Below are positions 1-5,255 of a stretch of 5,709 bases of DNA, piece after piece. The notes under the pieces were generated by a model. That model did no database searches and was not told where the DNA came from. It was given only the letters and a program-made list of their open reading frames with translations. Numbering within the stretch: the first letter of the stretch is position 1; the number at the start of each line of letters is the position of its first letter. The stretch is from positions 1 through 5,709 of the forward strand of contig CALDHJ010000249.1 in assembly GCA_937941555.1 (NCBI GenBank), in the 5' to 3' direction. Position numbers and translations under genes: made by a program. Source of the DNA: an uncultured Granulosicoccaceae bacterium. GTDB taxonomy: Bacteria > Pseudomonadota > Gammaproteobacteria > CALCKW01.

Positions 1-31
1 CAGACTGCTTCTTGAGGTCGCTAAGGTTCAT
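1..31 (-). CDS. rho: Transcription termination factor Rho, N-terminal fragment (cut by window edge)
   Basis: Only the first ten codons are present, reading MNLSDLKKQS from an ATG at 31 down to the edge. This matches the typical gammaproteobacterial Rho N-terminus (E. coli begins MNLTELK). The position downstream of trxA on the same strand is the classic trxA-rho order. Rho is a hexameric RNA-dependent ATPase/helicase in the cytoplasm that ends transcription at C-rich unstructured RNA. No clear Shine-Dalgarno sequence lies close to this ATG; the nearest purine-rich stretch on the coding strand (AGGGA) is more than 30 nt upstream. No domain beyond the start can be seen here, so the call rests on ten residues plus synteny. 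I am fairly sure of it. Confidence 0.85.
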   Translation of the reverse strand, partial: MNLSDLKKQS

Positions 32-74
32 AGACGGTTTCTGGGTTTCGGACACGTGAACACGCTTTTCCCTG

Positions 75-118
75 ACGGGAGACATGGAAGGGAGATTTTA
101 AGAATACGGAATCTGGGA
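75..118 (-). promoter_or_regulatory. C-rich, G-poor rut-like tract in the rho leader
   Basis: Read as RNA from the minus strand, this 44-nt stretch contains about 17 C and only 4 G, many of them in YC dinucleotides, and shows no obvious stable stem. That composition is the known preference of the Rho primary binding site. Its position just upstream of the rho ATG would suit autoregulatory Rho-dependent attenuation, as known in E. coli. The composition is seen directly; the function is inferred. Confidence 0.3.
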
Positions 119-153
119 CGCAGAGCTGTCGCGGACGGACAGCAGATGTCAGG

Positions 154-182
154 ACTCTAGCACCGAGTCAAAGTGGAGTAAA
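154..182 (-). promoter_or_regulatory. Candidate sigma-70 promoter for rho
   Basis: On the minus strand, TTTACT (177-182) resembles a -35 box (4 of 6). It is separated by exactly 17 bp from TAGAGT (154-159; 4 of 6 to TATAAT), which carries an upstream TG one base away, giving an extended -10. Transcription would start near 147 and leave a leader of about 115 nt before the rho ATG. A second, weaker -10-like TAAAAT (95-100) has no convincing -35. Rho could also be read through from trxA. Confidence 0.45.
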
Positions 183-291
183 GCGCCGCGGAACTGCGCC
201 GGGCAACCGTATCAGCTACTGCAATCGCAAGATTCGAGCCGAGAGTAGTACAAGACTGACAACGCGACAACTCGGCGCCGCGCATCCAAAC

Positions 292-310
292 GAGAAATTG
301 CACATTTCTC
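292..310. repeat. AT-rich perfect stem-loop in the trxA-rho spacer
   Basis: GAGAAAT (292-298) and ATTTCTC (304-310) form a perfect 7-bp inverted repeat around a 5-nt loop. It stands out from the GC-rich surroundings. There is no proper T-run on either side (on the minus strand GTTTGG follows), so it is not a good intrinsic terminator. It could be a weak 3' end structure for trxA mRNA or a protein-binding dyad. Confidence 0.35.
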
Positions 311-408
311 CCTAATCGGCAGACAGGTACAGGCCGGCTCCAGCCGAAGCGCACGCAGGCCCCTGGCGGCGCGCAGCATTTGAACTGGAGGCCGCCTGAT
401 GCCTGGCG

Positions 409-735
409 TCAAAGCGCGCCGTCGATAAAGGCCATCAGTTGGCTCTTGGACACGGCACCGACCTGTTGGCTCTGCACAGCGCCATCCTTGAACAGCATCA
501 GAGTCGGGATACTGCGGATTCCGAACTTCGCCGGACTTTCCGGATTCTGGTCGATATTCAGTTTGCCAATCCTGACCCGGCCGGCCAGTTCGCCCGCCGC
601 GTCTTCGAGCATGGGTCCGATCATCTTGCAGGGCCCGCACCACTCGGCCCAATAATCGACCAGGACGGGCAATTCGGATTGCAGCACTTCAGTTTCGAAG
701 TTGGCGTCGGTAACGGTGACGATGTTGTCACTCAT
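409..735 (-). CDS. trxA: Thioredoxin 1
   Basis: This is a cytoplasmic dithiol-disulfide oxidoreductase of 108 residues, essentially the same length as E. coli TrxA (109). The active site AEWCGPCK spans residues 30-37 with the redox cysteines at 33 and 36. Other family marks are the buried Asp27 in LVDYW, the KLNIDQNP segment (58-65), and the cis-proline in SIPT (Pro77). No signal peptide is present. The ATG at 735 is supported by GGAGA (741-745), five bases upstream. The protein would be reduced by thioredoxin reductase and serve ribonucleotide reductase, methionine sulfoxide reductases and general thiol repair. It precedes rho on the same strand and diverges from rhlB, the arrangement in enteric bacteria. 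I could not find a convincing promoter in the upstream spacer. Identification is secure. Confidence 0.97.
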   Translation of the reverse strand: MSDNIVTVTDANFETEVLQSELPVLVDYWAEWCGPCKMIGPMLEDAAGELAGRVRIGKLNIDQNPESPAKFGIRSIPTLMLFKDGAVQSQQVGAVSKSQLMAFIDGAL

Positions 736-901
736 GGGATTCTCCGTCGAAGCGTGTCACTACGCTGCCAGTCAGCCCGGTGGACCCTGAGTTCAACCCG
801 CTCGGCCCGTTTGCTGGCCGATCTCGGTTGCAGAAGCCCAGCGCGTACGCGGCAGCACAGATAGGTCGGTCTATTCGAGGGAATTCGGGTAGACTCGAAC
901 C
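736..901. other. Divergent trxA-rhlB promoter spacer
   Basis: This 166-bp spacer must hold the start signals for both trxA (minus) and rhlB (plus). No strong -35/-10 pair is visible for trxA. For rhlB, an extended -10-like element (TAGACT, 890-895, preceded by GGG) ends six bases before the ATG but has a poor -35. Two dyads lie near rhlB: ATAG-N6-CTAT (861-874) and TTCGAG-N14-CTCGAA (874-899). Confidence 0.5.
874..899. repeat. Inverted repeat abutting the rhlB start
   Basis: TTCGAG (874-879) and CTCGAA (894-899) are perfect 6-bp inverted arms 14 bp apart, ending two bases before the rhlB ATG. An EcoRI-like palindrome GAATTC (881-886) sits inside the spacer. It could be an operator shared by the divergent genes or an mRNA hairpin at the start codon. 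The arms are short enough to be chance. Confidence 0.3.
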
Positions 902-2653
902 ATGGAAACACCACATGCTAGCACACCTTCTTTCGCCAGTTTCGACCTGCCCCCCAGCCTGCAACAAGGGCTGGACGACATCGGCTTTTCCAATTGCACA
1001 GAGATCCAGGGCCTGTCTCTGCCTCACGCGCTCAATGGAAAAGACGTTGCCGGACAGGCGCAAACCGGCACCGGCAAAACCGCAGCCTTTCTGATCGCAA
1101 CCTACGCGAAGCTGCTCCGCACGGAACCCGAGCCGACCCGTCGAGTGAACCAACCGCGGGCACTGATTCTCGCACCCACGCGCGAACTCGCGATTCAGAT
1201 CCACAAGGACGCGCTGGACATCGGCGCACACACCGGTCTCGAGCTCGCGTTGGCCTACGGTGGCGTCGACTACGAGAAACAACGCCAGAAGCTCACTGAC
1301 GGTGTCGATATTCTGGTCGGCACCCCAGGACGAATCATCGACTACTTCAAACAGAACGTATTCGATCTGCAGTGCCTGCAGGTGATTGTGCTCGACGAGG
1401 CCGATCGCATGTTCGATCTAGGCTTCATCGCCGACATTCGTTACTTGTTGCGCCGTATGCCGGCGCCCACCGAGCGGCTGAGCATGTTGTTTTCGGCGAC
1501 GCTGTCTCACCGTGTTCTGGAGCTCGCCTACGAGCACATGAACGAGCCGGAGAACGTCAAGACCGACACCGAGCAGGTGACAGCAGACCGTGTTGAGCAG
1601 TTGTTGTACCACCCGGCAAAAGAAGAAAAACCGGCCCTGCTGATCGGCTTGTTGCGGCAAATGGAGCCTGAACGAAGCATGGTCTTCGTCAACACCAAAG
1701 TGGTGGCCGACCGGTTGCTGGGCTGGCTGCTGGGCAACGGTTTCAAAGCAGACGTATTGTCCGGTGATGTGCGGCAGACCAAACGACAGAGGCTCCTGCA
1801 CGATTTCGGCAACGGCACCATCGACATACTGATCGGTACAGACGTCGCCGCACGCGGACTGCACATCCCGGGTGTCACACACGTCTTCAACTACGACCTG
1901 CCGCAGCAACAGGAAGACTACGTCCACCGCATCGGTCGGACCGCTCGCGCCGGTGCAAAGGGTGAAGCGATCAGCTTCGCCTGCGAGGAATACGCTTTCT
2001 CGCTGCCCGATATCGAGGAATACATCGGTCAGACAATAGCCGCTGGCACTATCACCAATGAGATGCTCCCCCAGTTGGATCCGCCAAAACGCATCGCACG
2101 CCGGGACACGCCGGGTGGACGAGACGGCAAGCGGTCTGACGGCCGACGTGGCGACGGCCGCGGCGGATCTCGCAGCGGCCCACGCAACGGAGATCGCAAA
2201 CGCTCTTCCAACCGCGATGGCGGGCGTGAAGGCAGCCATCGCGACAAACCGCGCGAGCAGCCGCTGGCAACCGAGGCGGAGACCGCCAAGCCGCCTACCG
2301 CTGACTCTGCAGCAGACGCACAGGCCACGTCATCAGAGGGCACAGCCGCACCCAAGCGTCGCCGGCGCAATCGCCGGCGCTCTCGCAGCGGCGACGCCGA
2401 CACGACTCAGACCCGGAACACACAATCCGGCGACGACTCGGCACCCTCCTCACCTGCATCGGCTGACGGCGAAGAGCGCAAGCCAAGGCGACGTCGCGGC
2501 GGGCGCAACCGCAAAGGCCGCAAACCCGCCGAGCAATCAGCCGAACAGGCCCCGCAACGCACTCGCGACCCATCCGCCACGAATCCGACATCGACCCCCG
2601 GCATCGTTGGCAAAGTGAAGGCGCTCACACGCAAGCTCTTCGGGAAGTCCTGA
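902..2653 (+). CDS. rhlB: ATP-dependent RNA helicase RhlB with extended basic C-terminal tail
   Basis: This DEAD-box helicase (583 aa) unwinds structured RNA and in gammaproteobacteria joins RNase E and PNPase in the RNA degradosome. All core motifs are intact: Q motif with GF (28-29) and CTEIQ (32-36), Walker A AQTGTGKT (53-60), PTREL (92-96), TPGR (141-144), DEAD (165-168), SAT (198-200), VFVNT (261-265), [11 protein letters not shown] (313-323) and HRIGRTARA (342-350). RhlB-specific stretches such as LACEEYA-like FACEEYA and [10 protein letters not shown] distinguish it from RhlE/SrmB/CsdA. The ATG at 902 aligns with the E. coli N-terminus residue for residue, but no Shine-Dalgarno sequence lies at the right distance. 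E. coli RhlB is about 421 aa. Here residues from about 396 on form a tail of about 188 aa: an RG-rich block (396-450), an acidic/Ala/Ser/Thr linker, [13 protein letters not shown] (485-497), [15 protein letters not shown] (527-541), and a final amphipathic [13 protein letters not shown]. The tail is likely disordered and RNA-binding (inference). Confidence 0.95.
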   Translation: METPHASTPSFASFDLPPSLQQGLDDIGFSNCTEIQGLSLPHALNGKDVAGQAQTGTGKTAAFLIATYAKLLRTEPEPTRRVNQPRALILAPTRELAIQIHKDALDIGAHTGLELALAYGGVDYEKQRQKLTDGVDILVGTPGRIIDYFKQNVFDLQCLQVIVLDEADRMFDLGFIADIRYLLRRMPAPTERLSMLFSATLSHRVLELAYEHMNEPENVKTDTEQVTADRVEQLLYHPAKEEKPALLIGLLRQMEPERSMVFVNTKVVADRLLGWLLGNGFKADVLSGDVRQTKRQRLLHDFGNGTIDILIGTDVAARGLHIPGVTHVFNYDLPQQQEDYVHRIGRTARAGAKGEAISFACEEYAFSLPDIEEYIGQTIAAGTITNEMLPQLDPPKRIARRDTPGGRDGKRSDGRRGDGRGGSRSGPRNGDRKRSSNRDGGREGSHRDKPREQPLATEAETAKPPTADSAADAQATSSEGTAAPKRRRRNRRRSRSGDADTTQTRNTQSGDDSAPSSPASADGEERKPRRRRGGRNRKGRKPAEQSAEQAPQRTRDPSATNPTSTPGIVGKVKALTRKLFGKS

Positions 2654-2659
2654 GCCCAT

Positions 2660-2675
2660 CCCGGCTCGCGCCGGG
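2660..2675 (+). terminator. GC-rich stem-loop just after rhlB (no T-run)
   Basis: CCCGGC (2660-2665) and GCCGGG (2670-2675) form a perfect 6-bp stem with a TCGC tetraloop, starting seven bases after the rhlB stop codon. No T-tract follows, so it is not a standard intrinsic terminator. More likely it protects the mRNA 3' end or works together with Rho-dependent termination. Confidence 0.35.
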
Positions 2676-2693
2676 GCCGCTCTAACCCAGACC

Positions 2694-2717
2694 TGCGCTG
2701 CCGCAACTCGCAGCGCA
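2694..2717. repeat. Second GC-rich stem-loop in the rhlB 3' flank
   Basis: TGCGCTGC (2694-2701) and GCAGCGCA (2710-2717) are a perfect 8-bp inverted repeat around an 8-nt loop. No T-run follows on either strand. Confidence 0.45.
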
Positions 2718-2740
2718 CCGATCCGCACTGTCACCTCACC

Positions 2741-2767
2741 GCGCAGCCCGCTACACGTTGGCTGCGC
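2741..2767. repeat. Third GC-rich stem-loop in the rhlB 3' flank
   Basis: GCGCAGCC (2741-2748) and GGCTGCGC (2760-2767) are a perfect 8-bp inverted repeat around an 11-nt loop, ending 18 bp before the FliA-type -35 element. It may insulate the chemoreceptor promoter from rhlB transcription, or be part of a structured 3' RNA. Confidence 0.45.
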
Positions 2768-2785
2768 CGTTGTGAATCGCGCCGG

Positions 2786-2812
2786 TAAAGAAATCACATC
2801 CACCGCCGAAAC
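2786..2812 (+). promoter_or_regulatory. FliA (sigma-28) flagellar-class promoter for the chemoreceptor
   Basis: TAAAGAAA (2786-2793), an 11-bp spacer (2794-2804) and GCCGAAAC (2805-2812) match the enterobacterial sigma-28 consensus TAAAGTTT-N11-GCCGATAA. The -35 matches at 5 of 8 positions (TAAAG), the -10 at 6 of 8, with exactly the consensus spacing. It lies on the right strand upstream of a chemotaxis receptor, the typical client of FliA. Transcription would begin near 2819, leaving a leader of about 167 nt. Confidence 0.6.
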
Positions 2813-2985
2813 CTGTCCCGACGTCTGGAAGATGTCAATGTGGAAAGGTCGAACAGTCCTGCGCAACGCGCTGACAGTCGCCAAGCCCACTGTGAGAATC
2901 CGATTGAGTGGGTCTGCTGTCTGACCGTGTACTCACCGGATTCCCGAGACACATATTTACAGCAACGACTATCGGAACGCGTGCC

Positions 2986-4338
2986 ATGTCTCTGTCGAAG
3001 TCCTACAACATCACTGCACAAAATCTCGCCAACCGCCGCGAATTCGTCGGCCTCGACGACAAAACACTCAACGTACTGAGCGGCCTGCACGGCTGGTCAC
3101 AACGCGTGTCGAAGAAGCTCGTGCGAGACCTGTACGACCACCAATTTGCTTGCACAGGCACCCGAGATTTCTACGAGCGTTTCGCATCCGAACACGGCGT
3201 TGACTTGCAAACCTTGCGCGCGCACCTCGAATCGAACCAGGCTGCGTATTTCACCGGCATATTTGCCGAAGCCGCGCGCGGCAGTGGATTCGATCTTGAC
3301 TACCTGGAACAGCGTCTCACGGTTGGCAAGACAAACAACCAGGACGACCTGCCCCTCAAGTGGTTTCTCGGCTCCTACATCGAGCTGCAGAATCTCACGC
3401 GCAAATACCTGTTTCGCAGTTTCCCGCACCGCCCCTTCTACCGGGCCAAGGTCGAACGGGCCCTTTTTGCCATTTACAACTACGACATGCAGGCGATCAC
3501 CGACGCCTATTGCATTGACCTGGTTGATTCGCTCGGCATCGACATTCAGCAAATGATCGAGCTCCAGGGTGACTACGACATCACTGACAACTTTTCGTCC
3601 GTCAAGGCCTTCATGAACGACCTGGTCGGCAATCTCGCGTCAACCAGCGAGGCACTGAACAAGAGCAGTGAAGCGCTGGCTGACAGTGCCGGCACGCTCG
3701 CAGGACAGTCGCAGTCGCAAGCGTCTTCGTTACAGGCTGCAGCCGCGGCCATCGTGCACATCAACGAATCGGTCAGCGCAACGAGCCGCAACGCAGAAAA
3801 GGCCAACGACATAACGACCAACAGCAGCACCCTCGAAGACGGCTCCGAGGGCGACAGCGTGGTGTCGACGATGAATCAGATCAGCGAATCATCCAAACAG
3901 ATCAGCAATATCACCACACTGATTGAAGAGATCGCTTTTCGCACCAACCTGCTCGCACTCAACGCCGCCGTCGAAGCCGCACGCGCCGGTGAGCACGGTC
4001 GCGGATTCAATATCGTGGCATCGGAAGTCGGCCAGCTTGCGCAACGCTCCAGTCAGGCAGCACAGGAAATCAAGGGCCTGATCGAGGAAGGCGGTGCGAA
4101 GGTCGAAGAGGGCGTGAGTTCAGTCGAGAAAATCGCTCAAATGATCTCGGACATTGCCAATGCGTCGCGTGAGCAAACGGCCGGTATTACCGAAATCACC
4201 AACACCGTTAACGATATTGACGCATCAACTCAGTCAAACGCACAACAGACTGAGATGATGAACAACCTGGCTCGCGAACTCTCTGACCAGGCGGCAAATG
4301 TGTCCACGATGGTTCAGAAGCTCAAACGAGCGGCCTGA
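2986..4338 (+). CDS. Soluble globin-coupled methyl-accepting chemotaxis protein (HemAT-like) lacking the expected proximal histidine
   Basis: This is a cytoplasmic chemoreceptor of 450 aa with no transmembrane segment. Residues about 15-190 resemble the protoglobin sensor domain: the QAAYFTGIF helix (85-93), [11 protein letters not shown] (105-115), LKWFLGSY (124-131) and the [11 protein letters not shown] helix (165-175). Residues about 205-450 are the MCP signalling coiled coil, with hairpin tip [20 protein letters not shown] (316-335) that binds CheA/CheW, then GRGF and [10 protein letters not shown]. HemAT-type receptors sense O2 through heme held by a His five residues after the helix Arg/Ile-Gly; here that position is Asn117 in GKTNNQ, so classic heme ligation is doubtful. 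The tip has Gly349 where families have Arg in EVR. No C-terminal CheR/CheB pentapeptide is seen. I chose the ATG at 2986 (GGAA about eight bases upstream) over an in-frame GTG at 2908, because the extra 26 residues look non-coding. A FliA-type promoter precedes it and an intrinsic terminator follows: a single-gene unit. Confidence 0.9.
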   Translation: MSLSKSYNITAQNLANRREFVGLDDKTLNVLSGLHGWSQRVSKKLVRDLYDHQFACTGTRDFYERFASEHGVDLQTLRAHLESNQAAYFTGIFAEAARGSGFDLDYLEQRLTVGKTNNQDDLPLKWFLGSYIELQNLTRKYLFRSFPHRPFYRAKVERALFAIYNYDMQAITDAYCIDLVDSLGIDIQQMIELQGDYDITDNFSSVKAFMNDLVGNLASTSEALNKSSEALADSAGTLAGQSQSQASSLQAAAAAIVHINESVSATSRNAEKANDITTNSSTLEDGSEGDSVVSTMNQISESSKQISNITTLIEEIAFRTNLLALNAAVEAARAGEHGRGFNIVASEVGQLAQRSSQAAQEIKGLIEEGGAKVEEGVSSVEKIAQMISDIANASREQTAGITEITNTVNDIDASTQSNAQQTEMMNNLARELSDQAANVSTMVQKLKRAA

Positions 4339-4365
4339 ACAACGGACGGGGTTGAGGGGTAGGCG

Positions 4366-4402
4366 ACGGGGAGTTGTCGGACTGACAACTCCCCGTTTCT
4401 GT
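4366..4402 (+). terminator. Rho-independent terminator of the chemoreceptor gene
   Basis: ACGGGGAGTTGTC (4366-4378) pairs perfectly with GACAACTCCCCGT (4384-4396) to give a 13-bp stem with a GGACT loop. It is followed by a T-rich TTTCTGTGT. It starts 28 bp after the receptor stop codon. The T-tract lies only on the plus-strand side, so it acts on the receptor transcript. Confidence 0.88.
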
Positions 4403-4481
4403 GTACACCTTCTGAACTGAACCAGGTTCCTGCAGCCAGCATCGAGAAAACGTAATCTCGACCAGATCGAAGCCCGGGCTT
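4401..4481. repeat. Palindrome-dense spacer after the terminator
   Basis: Several perfect dyads follow each other here: GTGTACAC (4401-4408), GAACC-A-GGTTC (4419-4429), CTGCAG (4430-4435), TCGAGA-N8-TCTCGA (4442-4461) and AAGCCCGGGCTT (4470-4481). The last is followed on the plus strand by TTGTTGTTTC, so CGAAGC/GCTTTG (4468-4483) could be a weak second terminator. Taken alone each could be chance; the density is what is notable. No gene is recognisable in 4339-4614. Confidence 0.35.
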
Positions 4482-4614
4482 TGTTGTTTCGCAGGGGTCA
4501 CGTCAACGGGACGGTGTGGCTTAGTCGCGGTCAGCGGGCCCACTATTCGCCTAACTTCTCCGATCCGCTCCACGCCATCGTCTACTGGCGACGACGGGAC
4601 CCCAAAACAGGCCG

Positions 4615-5058
4615 CTACACTTTGGCGATGACATACGCCAACGTCTCAACAACGTGCTCAGGCGTTTGAGCCCAAGCCTGTGCGGCCGCATCAACCTCTT
4701 TCAATGGGTGAATGAGTGACGCGTCGTGCAGGGTGATGTAGGGCGTCCCGAGCGCCGCACAAAATCCGGCGTCAAAGGCGGCATTCCACTGCTTGTATTT
4801 GTCGCCAAATCGCACCACCGCAATGTCCGCGCGACGCAACTGCGTGCTCGTGCGAATCGCGTTAACCTTCGCTGACTGGTGATCACGCCAATAGGCCTCG
4901 ACTTGCTCTCCCAGGTGATCACCTGCGGCGTCCGACGCGGGGTGATCGGTAACCGGTGCGAGAAACTCGATATCGAGGCCGGCAGCATCGCACCCCTGCG
5001 CAATCTGCTCACGCCAGTCTGTGTGAATTTCGCCTGACAGATAGACCCGCCACGTCAT
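4615..5058 (-). CDS. ytoQ: YtoQ family protein (nucleoside 2-deoxyribosyltransferase-like)
   Basis: This small soluble protein of 147 aa matches the YtoQ family, first named in Bacillus subtilis, over its whole length. Conserved blocks are the N-terminal YLSGEIHTDWR (6-16), an FLAPVTDHPASD stretch (32-43), the RT at 69-70, RADIAVVRFGDKYKQWNAAF (76-95) and SLIHPLKE (114-121). The fold resembles nucleoside 2-deoxyribosyltransferases, which move deoxyribose between bases, but I know of no established reaction for YtoQ itself, so function is unassigned. The ATG at 5058 is backed by a G-rich Shine-Dalgarno (GAGGGGG, 5066-5072), seven bases upstream. It ends in TAG at 4615. It is divergent from the sugar kinase and convergent with the chemoreceptor, so it is probably its own transcription unit. 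No clear -35/-10 pair is visible. Confidence 0.88.
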   Translation of the reverse strand: MTWRVYLSGEIHTDWREQIAQGCDAAGLDIEFLAPVTDHPASDAAGDHLGEQVEAYWRDHQSAKVNAIRTSTQLRRADIAVVRFGDKYKQWNAAFDAGFCAALGTPYITLHDASLIHPLKEVDAAAQAWAQTPEHVVETLAYVIAKV

Positions 5059-5255
5059 GGTGTTACCCCCTCAATTGGATTGTGTATCAGGATACCGCGT
5101 TGCGACACGCCAGATCCGCTTTCGGCTCTGGACCGATGATCTCCATTCCGGCAGGCGCACGTTCAACCGGAGCTGGCCCGCCCCATACCTTTTTTGCAGA
5201 TCAACAGGCAAAATGGCGATTGCCAATTACTGACCAAACCACGCCAGGTATGCCG
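5059..5255. other. Divergent spacer between ytoQ and the sugar kinase
   Basis: This 197-bp spacer must carry both promoters. A dyad GTATC-AG-GATAC (5084-5095) sits 26 bp upstream of the ytoQ start, where it could be an operator. A T6 run (5190-5195) precedes the kinase by about 60 bp without a good stem before it. ATTG-C-CAAT (5219-5227) is a small dyad nearer the kinase. I see no convincing promoter pair for either gene. Confidence 0.4.

Larger units (their letters stand above)
32..408 (-). other. Gene-free trxA-rho spacer / rho leader region
   Basis: This 377-bp stretch lies between the trxA stop and the rho start. Open frames through it on both strands have no recognisable protein similarity and no good ribosome-binding sites, so I treat it as non-coding. 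Read on the minus strand it holds, in order: a GC-rich trxA-proximal part with no T-run terminator, an AT-rich hairpin (292-310), a sigma-70-like promoter (154-182), and a C-rich/G-poor tract just before rho. In E. coli the equivalent region is a long leader through which Rho represses its own synthesis by premature termination. The same logic is plausible here but is inferred from position and composition. Confidence 0.5.
2654..2985. other. Gene-free rhlB-chemoreceptor spacer (332 bp)
   Basis: No convincing gene lies here. The first part, following the rhlB stop, carries three perfect GC-rich stem-loops in tandem (2660-2675, 2694-2717, 2741-2767). The second part holds a FliA-type promoter (2786-2812) and then a roughly 167-nt leader before the chemoreceptor ATG. 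In that leader an ATG at 2838, preceded by GGAAG six bases upstream, opens a 28-codon frame ending at 2924. It has no recognisable similarity and I do not call it as a gene. Confidence 0.55.

Noticed and set aside
157..354. 65-codon minus-strand frame in the trxA-rho spacer as a RhoL-like leader peptide
   Set aside because: It has no similarity to the RhoL leader that I can recall and no ribosome-binding site, and the predicted rho promoter lies within its 3' end.
212..652. Minus-strand frame overlapping trxA and the rho leader
   Set aside because: Most of it is trxA read out of frame and the product is Arg/Cys-rich without domain signs.
728..1282. Minus-strand open frame across the rhlB start and trxA upstream region
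   Set aside because: It overlaps the conserved rhlB N-terminus and the trxA ribosome-binding site, and its product resembles nothing known.
1418..2239. Long minus-strand open frame (273 codons) antisense to rhlB
   Set aside because: It is a shadow of the GC-rich rhlB coding frame; the translation is His/Gln/Val-rich without any recognisable motif.
2359..2380. Tandem TCGCCGGCGC repeat as a possible repeat array
   Set aside because: There are only two copies, inside the rhlB frame, and they encode the Arg block; codon-level low complexity explains it. No CRISPR array, tRNA, rRNA or insertion sequence was seen anywhere in the window.
2908..2985. In-frame GTG extension of the chemoreceptor (26 extra residues)
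   Set aside because: No ribosome-binding site, no similarity to protoglobin N-termini, and the MSLSKSYN start fits a soluble receptor better.
4322..4573. Minus-strand 83-codon frame over the terminator
   Set aside because: It runs through the perfect 13-bp terminator stem and the end of the receptor gene, and has no motifs.
4481..4669. Plus-strand 62-codon frame from a TTG
   Set aside because: It ends inside the well-supported ytoQ coding region on the other strand and has no ribosome-binding site or similarity.
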